Origin: JACKFB01 sp041389525
Lineage (GTDB): Bacteria > Myxococcota_A > UBA9042 > PHBI01 > JACKFB01
Direction of reading: 5' to 3'
NCBI GenBank assembly: GCA_041389525.1
Contig: JAWKRR010000049.1
Location: 1-59,000 of the forward strand
Length of the DNA stretch: 59,000 nt
Below the pieces are notes generated by a model, which saw nothing but the letters and a program-made list of their open reading frames with translations, was not told where the DNA came from and did not search any database. How positions within the stretch are numbered: position 1 is the first letter of the stretch; the number at the start of each line of letters is the position of its first letter. Below, piece by piece: positions 37,001 through 45,387 of the stretch. A program made the position numbers and the translations under genes.

Positions 37001-38701
37001 GACGGGAGCACGCGCGTTCGCTTCGATGAAGGCTGGGATTCCTTCGCGAGCGGCTGGGAGGGCGAGCTGCTGGGGTTGGCCGACCCCTACCGGTTCAGCC
37101 GCGATCTGCCCGAGTTCGCGTCGAAGAAGCGCGACAGCGAGCCTGGGCGGCTGCTGGACACGCGGCTACAGCCCTTGGCGCAGCTGTCGGAGGACGGCGA
37201 GCGGTGGGAGGTGCAGCTGACGGACGCGGGCGCGCTCATCGGGTGGGGCTTCCCGAAGCGGGCGATCTGGGGCGGGCTGCTGCGGGTCTTCCACAACCTG
37301 CTGATGGGCCGGCAGATCCGGCCGAGCGACGCCGACGAAGAGCTGACCGAGCGGGTGCTGGCGCGCGACGGGGCCGAGATCGGCGCGGACATCATCCTGA
37401 CGCTGAACCGCGAGATTCAGGAGGCGACGACGCGCTCGGTGCAGGCGGCGTGCGCGCGGATGCGCAACCTGGCGCTGGCCAAGGGCGACTCGAGCTGGAT
37501 GCCGCACGGGCGGGCGATCGTCCTGGGGCCGGAGGGCGAGGTGGTCGCGGCCGCGTCGTGTCCAGGGTTCGATGGGAACCGCTTCGAGGAGGTGCTGCAC
37601 GCGGTCGAGGAGCAGCGGGTCAACCCGGTCGGCGCGGCCGGGCTTGATGCGTGGCAGCGGACCACCACGGTGGGGTCGACGGCGAAGGTGGGGCTGCTGG
37701 TCGCTGCGTCGCGGGACCCGTCGGCGCACTTCGCCCCCTACGGCCAAGGCGAGCTGTGTATCCGGGCGGAGGACGACCCCATCAACTCACAGAAGGGCGG
37801 GTGCTTCGTCGAGCGGGGCAGCCTGTCGAGCTTCCGCGGGGAGCCCATCGAGCCGGTGCGAAACTACGGCGGCGCCTTCGTCGGTGGCGTGACGACGGTG
37901 CGGCAGCTGCTGGTGCGCTCGGTGAACACGGCGTCTTCCTACCTCGCCGGGCGGCTGCGGCTGGCTGGCTTTCAGAGCTTCTACAACCTGCTCGAGGTGC
38001 TGCACCCCTACGACCTGATGCCCGAGCGGCTGGGGCTGGACCCGCGCTTCGCCGCCGACATCGAGCGCTTCCCGAACGACCCGCTGACGGCGTGGCGCGT
38101 GCGTCTGGGCGAGCTGCCGCCGGGCCCTGACACGTGGCGGACCACCTACGACGTGCGCCTGGGGCTGTCGGGCTTCTCCGATTTCAGCGTGCTGCACGTG
38201 GCGCTGGCCGAGTCCATCGTCGCCAAAGACGGCCGCCACTACCGCCCCTACCTAGTGCGCGGCATCCGGGATCTCGCCGACGGCTCGCTGCTCGAGGTCA
38301 AGCCTCAGAACCCGCTGCAGGTGATCCCGGTGCGGATGGCGCGCCACCTCAAGGAGGCGGGGCGCGACACGATTCACCACGGCACCGCGGCCTGGACGAA
38401 GCGGCGGGTGCCCGAGGAGGTCTGGCGCGAGATGGGCGGCAAGACCGGCACCGGCGAGACCACGCGACGTCAGCCTGAGTTCCTTGGCAAGAAGCCTGGC
38501 GGGCGCAAGCCGAAGACCCAGGACCACAAATTCTTCGCTGGCTACTGGCCCTTCTCCAGCCGCAATCCCTTCGTCATCGTCGTCGGGTTCGAGTACGTCA
38601 GCCACCTGGATACTCACGTGGCGCTTCAGACCTACGCCGAGATCGTCATGGCGATCCGCGAGGAGCTAGCGCGCGAGCGGGCGACGCCCCCGCCTCCGTA
38701 G
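34079..38701 (+). CDS. SEDS (RodA/FtsW)-class B PBP fusion protein
   Basis: The 1540-aa product joins two cell-wall polymerising enzymes. Residues 1 to about 600 are a polytopic SEDS glycosyltransferase with GGIWGLGV, SLDTDFPLAVVG (D479 aligns with the catalytic Asp of RodA) and GVPAAFISYGSF. A TM anchor follows at about 643-665, then a PBP region with S1200-TAK, S1281-VN and K1455-TGT, the three transpeptidase motifs. It should polymerise and crosslink peptidoglycan at the inner membrane. SEDS proteins and class B PBPs are normally separate partners. There are more N-terminal TM helices and a longer extracytoplasmic part than usual. The TTG start keeps the first TM helix intact; an ATG at 34154 is the alternative. 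Confidence 0.88.
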   Translation: MGGGPTTTGLGAHLLFLSLLGLSAAMTITGALLAVVRSGTAGTATRVAAGLASVLSAAAVIVAAAAVPGIPASAFGLDAASVTAAAATAVSLASLLLAWSAAEPRVAVLTAATAGLTATGLLIQLLLYGAAPDPADAVAWELRRLSTMCTFAGIQTCLVAAIGWAITLRPIAIARPLHLIVFIAGAVSVSLSSSLVGGASLREAAVVGALLLPTLGWLAWSSIRAREPVSAQAMRAFADDIATASAENRGRAIDSAALFVVSAQQRARAAMARFALTLSRLPTRPSAALAAGALAALLSIVAVLLAAGGSARDAARVDVGGLAFTPSLLVPFVFAPALGLVLGSPGLRARGFLGLVLTFIVTGLLVAQKEIGYTGVVLGIAAVAFLTSRGTLLHLVAAGGFAAVGLGLAFELQPVLPWIPFTVRERVLLWMGGAGFFRRGGHLLAADRVTYDLGGIWGLGVQTPTSLDLHRTVNSLDTDFPLAVVGLFGGMPWLVTYVGLFVGFAVVLYDIARRQGRRGSMAGWRLPAMAGLATVPVASTAVSLSGGLTHLTPFAGVPAAFISYGSFYMAGLLLIVALFLVLGSDAALADRLLAAQRSPKRRLKTSTGIVERDVPPEPWWLHPSWPAVRLFVRRLSSRFRLSSVDAGALLLIAGVIAMGVVWSGAIDTRYSRRLKVYTHPSLVDSVHIRNLVPGVWEVPPPAPPGWSGILQEGHDYRLDGLEMQLAHGQIEVTGACLPRALAERRPLRVGFEGLVMPKVTRFGAAGRDLAAQLGATMPEGNDLVLPLAPVWLHHLEIEPAPEGRVRVRAASTGARFVLDDQEGRQVTTPRGGFQDIPWGWTVALADDPRLHLTLEQGNDPETGAPEICLRNKKTPLFSWELSRWRDTEIGGLDLLRRAPVDRSIDFEFAEDLKRIAESGLAGVTETGQLWVTPWDKASRERWDPLTAKRFKRIFRVTRDEDGSEVLRWVRGFYRDGSTRVRFDEGWDSFASGWEGELLGLADPYRFSRDLPEFASKKRDSEPGRLLDTRLQPLAQLSEDGERWEVQLTDAGALIGWGFPKRAIWGGLLRVFHNLLMGRQIRPSDADEELTERVLARDGAEIGADIILTLNREIQEATTRSVQAACARMRNLALAKGDSSWMPHGRAIVLGPEGEVVAAASCPGFDGNRFEEVLHAVEEQRVNPVGAAGLDAWQRTTTVGSTAKVGLLVAASRDPSAHFAPYGQGELCIRAEDDPINSQKGGCFVERGSLSSFRGEPIEPVRNYGGAFVGGVTTVRQLLVRSVNTASSYLAGRLRLAGFQSFYNLLEVLHPYDLMPERLGLDPRFAADIERFPNDPLTAWRVRLGELPPGPDTWRTTYDVRLGLSGFSDFSVLHVALAESIVAKDGRHYRPYLVRGIRDLADGSLLEVKPQNPLQVIPVRMARHLKEAGRDTIHHGTAAWTKRRVPEEVWREMGGKTGTGETTRRQPEFLGKKPGGRKPKTQDHKFFAGYWPFSSRNPFVIVVGFEYVSHLDTHVALQTYAEIVMAIREELARERATPPPP

Positions 38702-38750
38702 CCGACCCGGCGGCGTTCGCGGGAACCCAACCTTGCGGAGCCAAAACCCA

Positions 38751-38885
38751 CGGGTTCGCGCCAAGACGCCAAGGCGCCAAGAAAGCGCGTCCTTGGCGTC
38801 TTGGCGTCTTGGCGCGAACCAAAGTGACTCCGCAAACGTGAGGCAAGTCCTGCCAGAATCAAGCATGCTCTCGGACGGAAGGGAC
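38751..38885. repeat. Dispersed hairpin repeat, copy B
   Basis: A nearly perfect palindrome spans 38753-38820: a 29-bp stem with a single internal G-T exchange and a 10-nt loop AAAGCGCGTC, built from GACGCCAAG-type units. The 65 bp after it match the tail of copy A at 15197-15322. It sits between the SEDS-PBP gene and the next same-strand gene. It could act as a terminator or RNA-processing element, or be a non-autonomous mobile repeat. Confidence 0.8.
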
Positions 38886-38987
38886 GAAGCCGCCGCGTCG
38901 GGAGAGGCAAAAGTGCAGCGTGACCGTCAAGCCGACCATGCGGCCCGCCGATGGGTGTGTGTAGACCCCCAGCGGAGGACAGGGACT

Positions 38988-39452
38988 ATGTCTCAACGGC
39001 ACCATTTCGTTCGGAACACCAAGGCGCGGCGGGCAGCGAGGCTCATCGCGACGTTGACGATGGGCGCGGGGCTGCTCCTCGGGTTGACCGCGGTCGCTTC
39101 GGCGGCGTCGCCCGCGCGCGCGCCGGAGGGCTACCCGGACGTCGTCACGGTGCCCGAGGGCGTGCTGCCCGTGTACCTCGTGGGCGAGGAGTGGCAGGTC
39201 GAGGAGTCCGGGGCCCGGCGCCTCATCGCGCGGACCTACGAGCTGAACCAAGAGGTCGCGCGCACGGTCGATGTGCGGGCGCACTACGAGGGCCTATTTC
39301 AGCGCCTGTCGTGGTGCGGCGGCTTCCGGCAGGTCCAGAAGGGCATGGCCGGCTGGTTCGATAAGGGCGGCATCAGCGTGGACCTGGCGATCACGCCGCG
39401 AACGCCCGAGCGCGACCACGTGAAGATCCGCGTGCGCGTGGCGGTGGGCTGA
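38988..39452 (+). CDS. Secreted hypothetical protein
   Basis: The 154-aa product has a signal peptide (positive N-terminus, then IATLTMGAGLLLGLTAVASA) and a mature part of about 115 residues that I do not recognise. It contains one Cys (LSWCGGF) and a short beta-rich end. GGAGG lies 9 nt before the ATG at 38988. The open frame extends upstream into the hairpin repeat, which is unlikely to be translated. It converges on the CrtI-like gene with 19 bp between stops. Confidence 0.65.
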   Translation: MSQRHHFVRNTKARRAARLIATLTMGAGLLLGLTAVASAASPARAPEGYPDVVTVPEGVLPVYLVGEEWQVEESGARRLIARTYELNQEVARTVDVRAHYEGLFQRLSWCGGFRQVQKGMAGWFDKGGISVDLAITPRTPERDHVKIRVRVAVG

Positions 39453-39471
39453 GCCGTCGAATCGCGAGGAT

Positions 39472-41175
39472 TTACCTGGATCTCGTGGTCGCGACGTGGG
39501 GGTGGTCTGAGAGCAGCACCCTCGCGGCGGCGCGGCCAGAGCTGAGGGCGCCGATGATCCCGTGCCCGGCGCGGGTGGACGCGCCGCAGAGGTAGAGGCC
39601 GGGGATCGGGCTGCGATAGCCCGGCCGGCCGCGCATGAACTGGTCGGGCGTGGCGGCGAGGCCGTAGCCGGTGCCGCCGGTGGCCCGCGTGAAGCGGCTG
39701 TGGGTCAGCGGCGTGGCGGACTCGCGGAACACGATCGACTCGGCGGTACCTGGGAAAACGCGCTCCAGGCAGCCCACCATGCGCTCCTCGACGCGGTCTT
39801 TGATCTCCAGGTAGCGCGGGTTTCGCTTGTGGTCCCACTTGAGCGGGTCGCCCTCGCTCAGCCCCCAGCGCGCGGGCTCGCCGCTGACCAGGGTCATCAC
39901 CTCGACGTTGGTGACGCCGGCCGGCGCGTGGTGCGGGTTGTCCGGGTCCTTCATCGACGCGCTGGTGATGTACGCGACGTCGGGCGCTGGCTCCGGCGAC
40001 TCGAAGGCCGTGCGGTACATGCCCTCGACGTCGGTGCTGGCGAAGCTCCAGATGTTGCGGGCGCCCATGCCCTTGGCGCGCATGTCCGCAGTGACGCCGA
40101 GGAAGGTCATGAACAGCGCCGCGGGCATCTCGTAGCCGCGGGTGCGAGTCACGATCTCGGGCGGTAGGTGCTCGGGCCCCACCATCTCGAGGAGCGTCCG
40201 CTCGAGATCGGCTCCGGACACGACGTGGTCCGCGCGCACGGTGCGCGCCTCTTCGTGGCGGCCGGCCTCGGTGACCACGCCCACGGCGCGCCCGCCCTCG
40301 ATGAGCACGCGGGCGACAGGCGCGCGGAGGTGGATGGTGCCGCCGAGGCTCTCGACGCGCTCGGCCAGGCGGTCGGCGACGATCTGGCCGCCGCCGCGCG
40401 GGTAGTAGGCGCCTTGGAAATAGTGGGCCGCGAGCCCGGCGTGCAGCAGCGCGCTGACCTTGCTGGGGGGCAGGCCGTAGTCGCCCGCCTGACCGGCGAT
40501 GATGGCGCGCAGCAGGGGCTCATGGGTGCAGGTGTCGAGGAAGGCGCCGAGGGTGGCGCCCTGCCAGCGGGCCAGCAGTCGTCCGCGCAGGAGCACTTGC
40601 AGCAGCACGCGGGGGGACATGCGGCCGCGGTTCTTCTCGACCTGGGTGCCGATGTGGCGCACCTCGCGGACGAAGCGGACGTAGCGATCGATGCCGCGGC
40701 GTTCGCGCGGGAAGAGGGCCACGAGGCGGTCGCGGTAGGCGTCGAGGTCGGCGGGCACCGCGAAGGTGAGCTCGGGGAAGACGAAGGTGTCGAAGCCGTC
40801 TTGGTCGAGCGGCAGCCAGTCGATGGAGACGCCGAGGCTCTCGAGGAGCTCGGTCATTTGGCCGCCGGGGCCGCAGTCGCCGACGTAGTGGAGGCCGACG
40901 TCGAAGTGGTAGCGCGCGTCGCGGGGCCCGCGGGCAAAGACCGTCGCGCAGCCGCCGGCGGTGTAGTGCGAGTCGAGCACCGCCACGCGCTTGCCCTGCG
41001 CCGCCAGCCCGGCCGCGGCCGCCAAACCCCCGAGCCCCGCGCCGATCACCGCGACGTCCACCCGCTCGGGCAGCGGCGCGCGGGCGCGAGCCAGAGAGCG
41101 GTCGGGGGGCCCTGGGAGCGGATGGTGCCGTGAGTTCACGTCGCGCCTGGGTGCGAGAGAAGGTCGCGGAATCAT
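39472..41175 (-). CDS. CrtI/CrtISO-like FAD-dependent oxidoreductase
   Basis: The 567-aa product has the dinucleotide-binding motif VAVIGAGLGGLAAAAGLAAQGKRVAVLD, then GGCATVF. The C-terminal FAD signature PGLYLCGASTRAGHGIIGALSSGR is typical of phytoene desaturase, carotenoid isomerase and NAD(P)/FAD retinol-saturase-like enzymes. It probably oxidises or isomerises a polyene or other lipid; no other carotenoid gene is visible nearby. The start is uncertain: the ATG at 41175 lacks a clear ribosome-binding site, and a GTG at 41139 would still keep the whole FAD domain. Confidence 0.87.
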   Translation of the reverse strand: MIPRPSLAPRRDVNSRHHPLPGPPDRSLARARAPLPERVDVAVIGAGLGGLAAAAGLAAQGKRVAVLDSHYTAGGCATVFARGPRDARYHFDVGLHYVGDCGPGGQMTELLESLGVSIDWLPLDQDGFDTFVFPELTFAVPADLDAYRDRLVALFPRERRGIDRYVRFVREVRHIGTQVEKNRGRMSPRVLLQVLLRGRLLARWQGATLGAFLDTCTHEPLLRAIIAGQAGDYGLPPSKVSALLHAGLAAHYFQGAYYPRGGGQIVADRLAERVESLGGTIHLRAPVARVLIEGGRAVGVVTEAGRHEEARTVRADHVVSGADLERTLLEMVGPEHLPPEIVTRTRGYEMPAALFMTFLGVTADMRAKGMGARNIWSFASTDVEGMYRTAFESPEPAPDVAYITSASMKDPDNPHHAPAGVTNVEVMTLVSGEPARWGLSEGDPLKWDHKRNPRYLEIKDRVEERMVGCLERVFPGTAESIVFRESATPLTHSRFTRATGGTGYGLAATPDQFMRGRPGYRSPIPGLYLCGASTRAGHGIIGALSSGRAAARVLLSDHPHVATTRSR

Positions 41176-41385
41176 GACCCATCGGGCCAGCCCCCGCCAG
41201 CATCGATCTGCTGGCCGCTGGCGGCTGACGGCTGAAAGCGGGCAATCGCGGCCCGGAGCCTGCTCTTGCACACAGAGTTCCCCGCGATTGCCTACCCGCA
41301 CGGCTATCTGGCTCCGGCGCGCGTTGCGTGATATCTGCTGGGCCCGCGACTCCGACACCGTCCGAGCGCGAGTTCAGGAGAGTTC

Positions 41386-42795
41386 ATGCCCCGCACGGGC
41401 CGCTTCGTCTCCATCGCCACGCTCTGCGCTGCCCTCTGTGGGTTCGGCGCCGTGGCCGCGTTCGGCCAGACGACGACCCCCGAGGCCAAGCCCGAGAAGA
41501 AGCCGGCGAAGGCCAGCACGAAGGCGGCGGCGAAGCCGAAGCCGGCGAAGAACTCCCAGCTTCTGGAGCCCGAGGGCACACCACCCGGGGATCTCGCCGA
41601 GACCATCCCGCGCGCGTGGCACGCGACCTGCGCCATCGAGCGCCGCCGTCCCGTCTCGCTGGTCTTGGGCTTCGACTACCACCGCGACTACCGCCCCGTG
41701 GAGAAGTTCGAGTCCGGACCCGCCCGCGCGCTGCTGAGCAGCCTGTGCCGCGGCGACCGCGTGACCCTCGTCGAGGTCGGCCGCGACGCGCGCGTCCTCG
41801 GCGAGACGGCCGTCCTCCGCGACCTCGCCGACATCGACGACTTGGCGCTCCGCATCGAGCAGCGCCGCGAGCCGCGCGAGTGGCTGCGCAGCAACGAGGC
41901 GCTGCTCCAAGCCGCCGGCATCGAGTGGGGGCAAAAAGAGAACGTCACCCGCGAAAACCTCACGCGGGTGCTGGTCTTCTTCACCCGCGACCTCGAGAGC
42001 AAGACCAAGAAGGGCGTCGTCGACTTCTCATGGTCCAGCCCCCCCTACTGGCTCGACGGCCACGCCCTGGTCGCGGTCATGCGCCCCATCGTCGGCAGCA
42101 CGCAGGTCGAGGCGTGGGAGGTCTTCGTGACCTCGCGGCCGCCCTTCGACATCCCCAAAGAGAAGCTGCCCCAGGGGCTGCGCGTGGACCTGAGCACCTG
42201 GCTCGACGTCGTGCGCATCCCGCCCGAGCCGCCCAAGCCCGAGCGGCGCAACACGTCCAAGCTGCGCGTGCCCGTCCCCGCCGACATGCCCGCCGCCGCG
42301 CTGCCGCCCGATCTCCCGGTCATCTGGCCGGAGCCCGACGGCATGCTGCGCTGGGACGACGCCTGGACGCCCTGGGCCATCGTCGCCGGCCTCGGCAGCC
42401 TCCTGGTGCTGATCCTGGCGTGGGCGTTGCTGCGTGCGGCCCCTCGGCGCGTCGTGGTCAGCGGCGTCGCCAGCCAGGAGATGACCCTGGTCATTCACGA
42501 CCGCCTCCACGACCGCATCATCGCCCAGGAGAAGGTGCGACTGGACGGCCCGGTACGAATAGGGGCCTCGATGTCCAGCGACGTCACCATCCCGGGGCCG
42601 TTTGCGCTCGAGATCATCCCCGGCCAGAACGGCACCAGCCCCAGCCTGCGCTCGGCCAACAGCCTGCCGGTCGAGGTCCAGCGCGCCAGCGGTGGCCGCA
42701 TCCTGCGCGCGGCCGAGACGATGCCGATCCCGCTGCGCACGGGCGACCGCATCCGCTTGGGCGGCGGGCAAGAGGTCGAGGTCCGGCTGGGCTAG
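41386..42795 (+). CDS. Single-pass membrane protein with VWA-like outer and FHA-like inner domains
   Basis: The 469-aa product begins with a signal peptide and an Ala/Lys/Pro-rich linker. An extracytoplasmic domain (about 80-270) follows, starting RPVSLVLGFDYH and resembling a degenerate VWA fold. One TM segment lies at about 326-348 (IVAGLGSLLVLILAWALL), then a cytoplasmic domain ending VRIGASMSSDVTIPG...GDRIRLGGGQEVEVRLG that has the strand pattern of an FHA domain. FHA domains read phosphothreonine, so it may link a Ser/Thr kinase to an envelope process. The FHA signature residues are not all clear. Confidence 0.6.
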   Translation: MPRTGRFVSIATLCAALCGFGAVAAFGQTTTPEAKPEKKPAKASTKAAAKPKPAKNSQLLEPEGTPPGDLAETIPRAWHATCAIERRRPVSLVLGFDYHRDYRPVEKFESGPARALLSSLCRGDRVTLVEVGRDARVLGETAVLRDLADIDDLALRIEQRREPREWLRSNEALLQAAGIEWGQKENVTRENLTRVLVFFTRDLESKTKKGVVDFSWSSPPYWLDGHALVAVMRPIVGSTQVEAWEVFVTSRPPFDIPKEKLPQGLRVDLSTWLDVVRIPPEPPKPERRNTSKLRVPVPADMPAAALPPDLPVIWPEPDGMLRWDDAWTPWAIVAGLGSLLVLILAWALLRAAPRRVVVSGVASQEMTLVIHDRLHDRIIAQEKVRLDGPVRIGASMSSDVTIPGPFALEIIPGQNGTSPSLRSANSLPVEVQRASGGRILRAAETMPIPLRTGDRIRLGGGQEVEVRLG

Positions 42796-42831
42796 CTGCT
42801 GGGTCGCGCGCCGCTTCGTCGCCGTCGACGA

Positions 42832-44358
42832 TCAGCCGAAAAGCTCGCGGACCCGGTGCTTCTGCAGCTTGCCCAGGGCGTTTCGCGGCAGCGCGTCCAC
42901 GACGAGGACCTCGCGGGGCTTCTTGTAGTCCGCCAGCCTCGCCGCGGCCTGCTCTGCGACCCTCGCCCGCACGGCGTCGGCGTCGGCGTCCCCGCGAATC
43001 ACCACGGCGCAGACGATGCGCTCGCCCCAGACCGCGTCGGGCAGCCCGACCACGGCGACCTCGGCGACGCCGTCGACGTTGAGGATGACGTCCTCGATCT
43101 CCCGCGCCGAGATCTTGAACCCGCCGCTCTTGATGATGTCGACGGAGCGCCGCCCCACGATGTGGAAGTAGCCGTCGGCGTCGGCGAAGGCCACGTCCCC
43201 GGTCCGGAAATAGCCGTCCGCGGTGAAGCTGGCGCGCGTCGCCTCCTCGAGTCCCCAATAGCCGGCCAGCAGCCCCGCGCCGCGCACCTGAATCTCCCCG
43301 GTCTCGCCGGCGCTCACCGTCGCGTCCGCCTCGTCGCACAGGCGCACCTCGACGCCGGGCACCGCGAACCCCACCGTGCCGGCGCGCCGCTCGCCCTCGT
43401 AGGGGTTGGACAGGGTGAACCCGGTCTCGGTCATGCCGTAGCGCTCGAGCACGACGTGCCCGGTCGCAGCCTGGAAGGCCTGATGGTGCGCCGCGGGAAG
43501 TGCCGCGGACCCGGACGTGAAGAGGCGTCCGGTGGCGAGCGCGCCCGCGCTATCTGGCGACGCAGCGAAGTGCTCCAGCAGGCGCGCGTACATCGTCGGG
43601 ACGCCCATGAAGACGGTGGCGCCGCGCCGCGCGAAGGCGTCGATGACCCAGGCCGCGTCGAAGTGGGTGGCGACCAGGGTGGGCACCCCGCGCATCAGCG
43701 CGCCGAGGACGCCCAAGCCCAGCCCGTGGACGTGGAAGAGCGGCAGGGTCAGGGCCATCCGGTCGGCGGGGCCGACGCGCCACAGCCCGAGGATGGCGTC
43801 GAGGTTGGCGGCCAGCCCCCCGTGGGTGAGCGCGACGCCCTTGCTGCGGCCGGTGGTCCCCGACGTGTAGACCAGCATCGCGACGACGTCGGGGGCGGGC
43901 GGGGCAGGGTGGGGCGGGCTCGGTTCGTCGGCGGCCCGAAGCGCTGCGAAGGCGGTCTCGCCGGGCCCGGGCGCGCCCTCGGTGACCACCACCGTGAGCC
44001 TCTCGGAACGATCTCGGGCTGTGCTGTGACCCACGGACCCGGCGGCCACGACGGCGACCGAGGCGCCCGAGTCGTCGAGGATGTGCGCGGTCTCCTCGGC
44101 GAGATAGCGCGTGTTGATCGGGACGTAGATCGCTCCGATTCGCAAGGTGGCGACGAGGAGCTCGAGCAGCGCGACCGAGGCCGGGCCGAAGTAGGCCACG
44201 CGGTCTCCGGGGGCCACGCCAAGGGCCAGCAGGCCGGACGCGACCCGGAGCGAGCCCTCGTCAAGCTGGCCCCAGGTGAGCGCGACCCCGTCGACGTCGA
44301 AGGCGAGGGAGTCCGGCGAGCGGTGCAGAGCGGCGAGCAGCGGCGAGGTCGCGTCCAT
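42832..44358 (-). CDS. Acyl-CoA synthetase, malonyl-CoA synthetase (MatB/ACSF3)-like
   Basis: The 508-aa product is an AMP-forming acyl-CoA synthetase. Motifs are the P-loop VYTSGTTGRSKG, ERYGMTETG, GYFRTGD and the hinge GRRSVDIIKSGGFKISAREIE, and the C-terminal PRNALGKLQK carries the adenylation lysine. The ERYGMTETG...SNPYEGERRAGTVG and SVDIIKSGGFKIS segments are close to malonyl-CoA synthetase MatB and mitochondrial ACSF3. Malonate or a methylmalonate-type acid is therefore the most likely substrate, but this is not proven by sequence. It is divergent from the methyltransferase gene with 67 bp between starts. Confidence 0.9.
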   Translation of the reverse strand: MDATSPLLAALHRSPDSLAFDVDGVALTWGQLDEGSLRVASGLLALGVAPGDRVAYFGPASVALLELLVATLRIGAIYVPINTRYLAEETAHILDDSGASVAVVAAGSVGHSTARDRSERLTVVVTEGAPGPGETAFAALRAADEPSPPHPAPPAPDVVAMLVYTSGTTGRSKGVALTHGGLAANLDAILGLWRVGPADRMALTLPLFHVHGLGLGVLGALMRGVPTLVATHFDAAWVIDAFARRGATVFMGVPTMYARLLEHFAASPDSAGALATGRLFTSGSAALPAAHHQAFQAATGHVVLERYGMTETGFTLSNPYEGERRAGTVGFAVPGVEVRLCDEADATVSAGETGEIQVRGAGLLAGYWGLEEATRASFTADGYFRTGDVAFADADGYFHIVGRRSVDIIKSGGFKISAREIEDVILNVDGVAEVAVVGLPDAVWGERIVCAVVIRGDADADAVRARVAEQAAARLADYKKPREVLVVDALPRNALGKLQKHRVRELFG

Positions 44359-44425
44359 GGTCGAAGATCCATAGCAGGGCGGCGGCCCTTGCGCATCCGC
44401 GGCGGCCGCGCGCATCGTGAAGCCC

Positions 44426-45271
44426 ATGGAATCACTCACCGCCAGCCGCACAGCGCTGATGGTCGCCGCCTACCGAGCCCGGGCGACGGCTCGGGCCGAG
44501 GCCATCTGCGCCGACCCGTGGGCCGAGGCGCTCGCCGGTGCCGAGGGTCACGCCATCGCGCAGCGCTTCGACGAGGCGTGGCCAGCGATGGAGCTGTGGA
44601 TCGCGCTGCGCACGCGGGTGCTCGACGACGGGCTGGCCGGGCTGCTGGATGGCGGCGTGGACCAGGTGGTGCTGCTCGGCGCCGGCTACGACACCCGGGC
44701 GGCGCGGATGGCGAGGCGCGGACTGCGCTTTTTCGAGGTCGACCACCCGGCGACCCAGGCAGGCAAGCTCGCCCGCCTCGCCGGCCTGACAGGCTACCCC
44801 GAGGGCGCGGCGACCCATGTGGCGTGCGACTTCGAGCACGACGACTTCAACGAGGTCCTCGCCCGCGCCGGCTTCGACGCCGAGCGCCCGGCGGCGGTCA
44901 TCTGGGAGGGCGTGACGCCGTATTTACCCGAGGACGCCGTGCGCCAGACCCTGGCGCGGGTCGCGGGCGGCATGCACCCCTCGACCGTCCTGATGTTCGA
45001 CTACGTGGCGCGGGTCATGGCCAGCGGCGACGGCCTGCGCGACGAGGACCGCGCGATGCGTGACACCCTCGACGGCCTTGGCGAGCCGATGCGCTGGGGC
45101 ACCAACCACGTGCTGCCCATCCTCCACCAGACCGGCTTCACCCGCGTCCGCACCCTGGCCATGGACGAGGCCTGCCTAGAGCACACCGGCACCTACGAGC
45201 GCGCCCGCGCCTTCCGTTTCCAAGGCGTCGCCTTCGCCAGCGTCGCCCCCGACGGCCCGCGCTGGATCTAG
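44426..45271 (+). CDS. SAM-dependent methyltransferase, TIGR00027/LCMT-like
   Basis: The 281-aa product shows the pattern of the actinobacterial/myxobacterial putative methyltransferase family related to leucine carboxyl methyltransferase. It has TASRTALMVAAYRA at the N-terminus, SAM motif I VVLLGAGYDTRAARM, the acidic FFEVDHPATQ, and WEGVTPYL. The substrate is unknown. The GTG at 44417 would add three residues. A second methyltransferase of similar type begins at 58252. Confidence 0.88.
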   Translation: MESLTASRTALMVAAYRARATARAEAICADPWAEALAGAEGHAIAQRFDEAWPAMELWIALRTRVLDDGLAGLLDGGVDQVVLLGAGYDTRAARMARRGLRFFEVDHPATQAGKLARLAGLTGYPEGAATHVACDFEHDDFNEVLARAGFDAERPAAVIWEGVTPYLPEDAVRQTLARVAGGMHPSTVLMFDYVARVMASGDGLRDEDRAMRDTLDGLGEPMRWGTNHVLPILHQTGFTRVRTLAMDEACLEHTGTYERARAFRFQGVAFASVAPDGPRWI

Positions 45272-45387
45272 GCGCTGGCTCCGATCCACGCGGTGGCCCG
45301 CGACCCGGCAAGTGGACGGCACGGCGCTTGAGGCGTTATGCCTTGGGCGGGAGGCGTCGCGTCGTCTGCGCGTCACCGGAGGAATGT

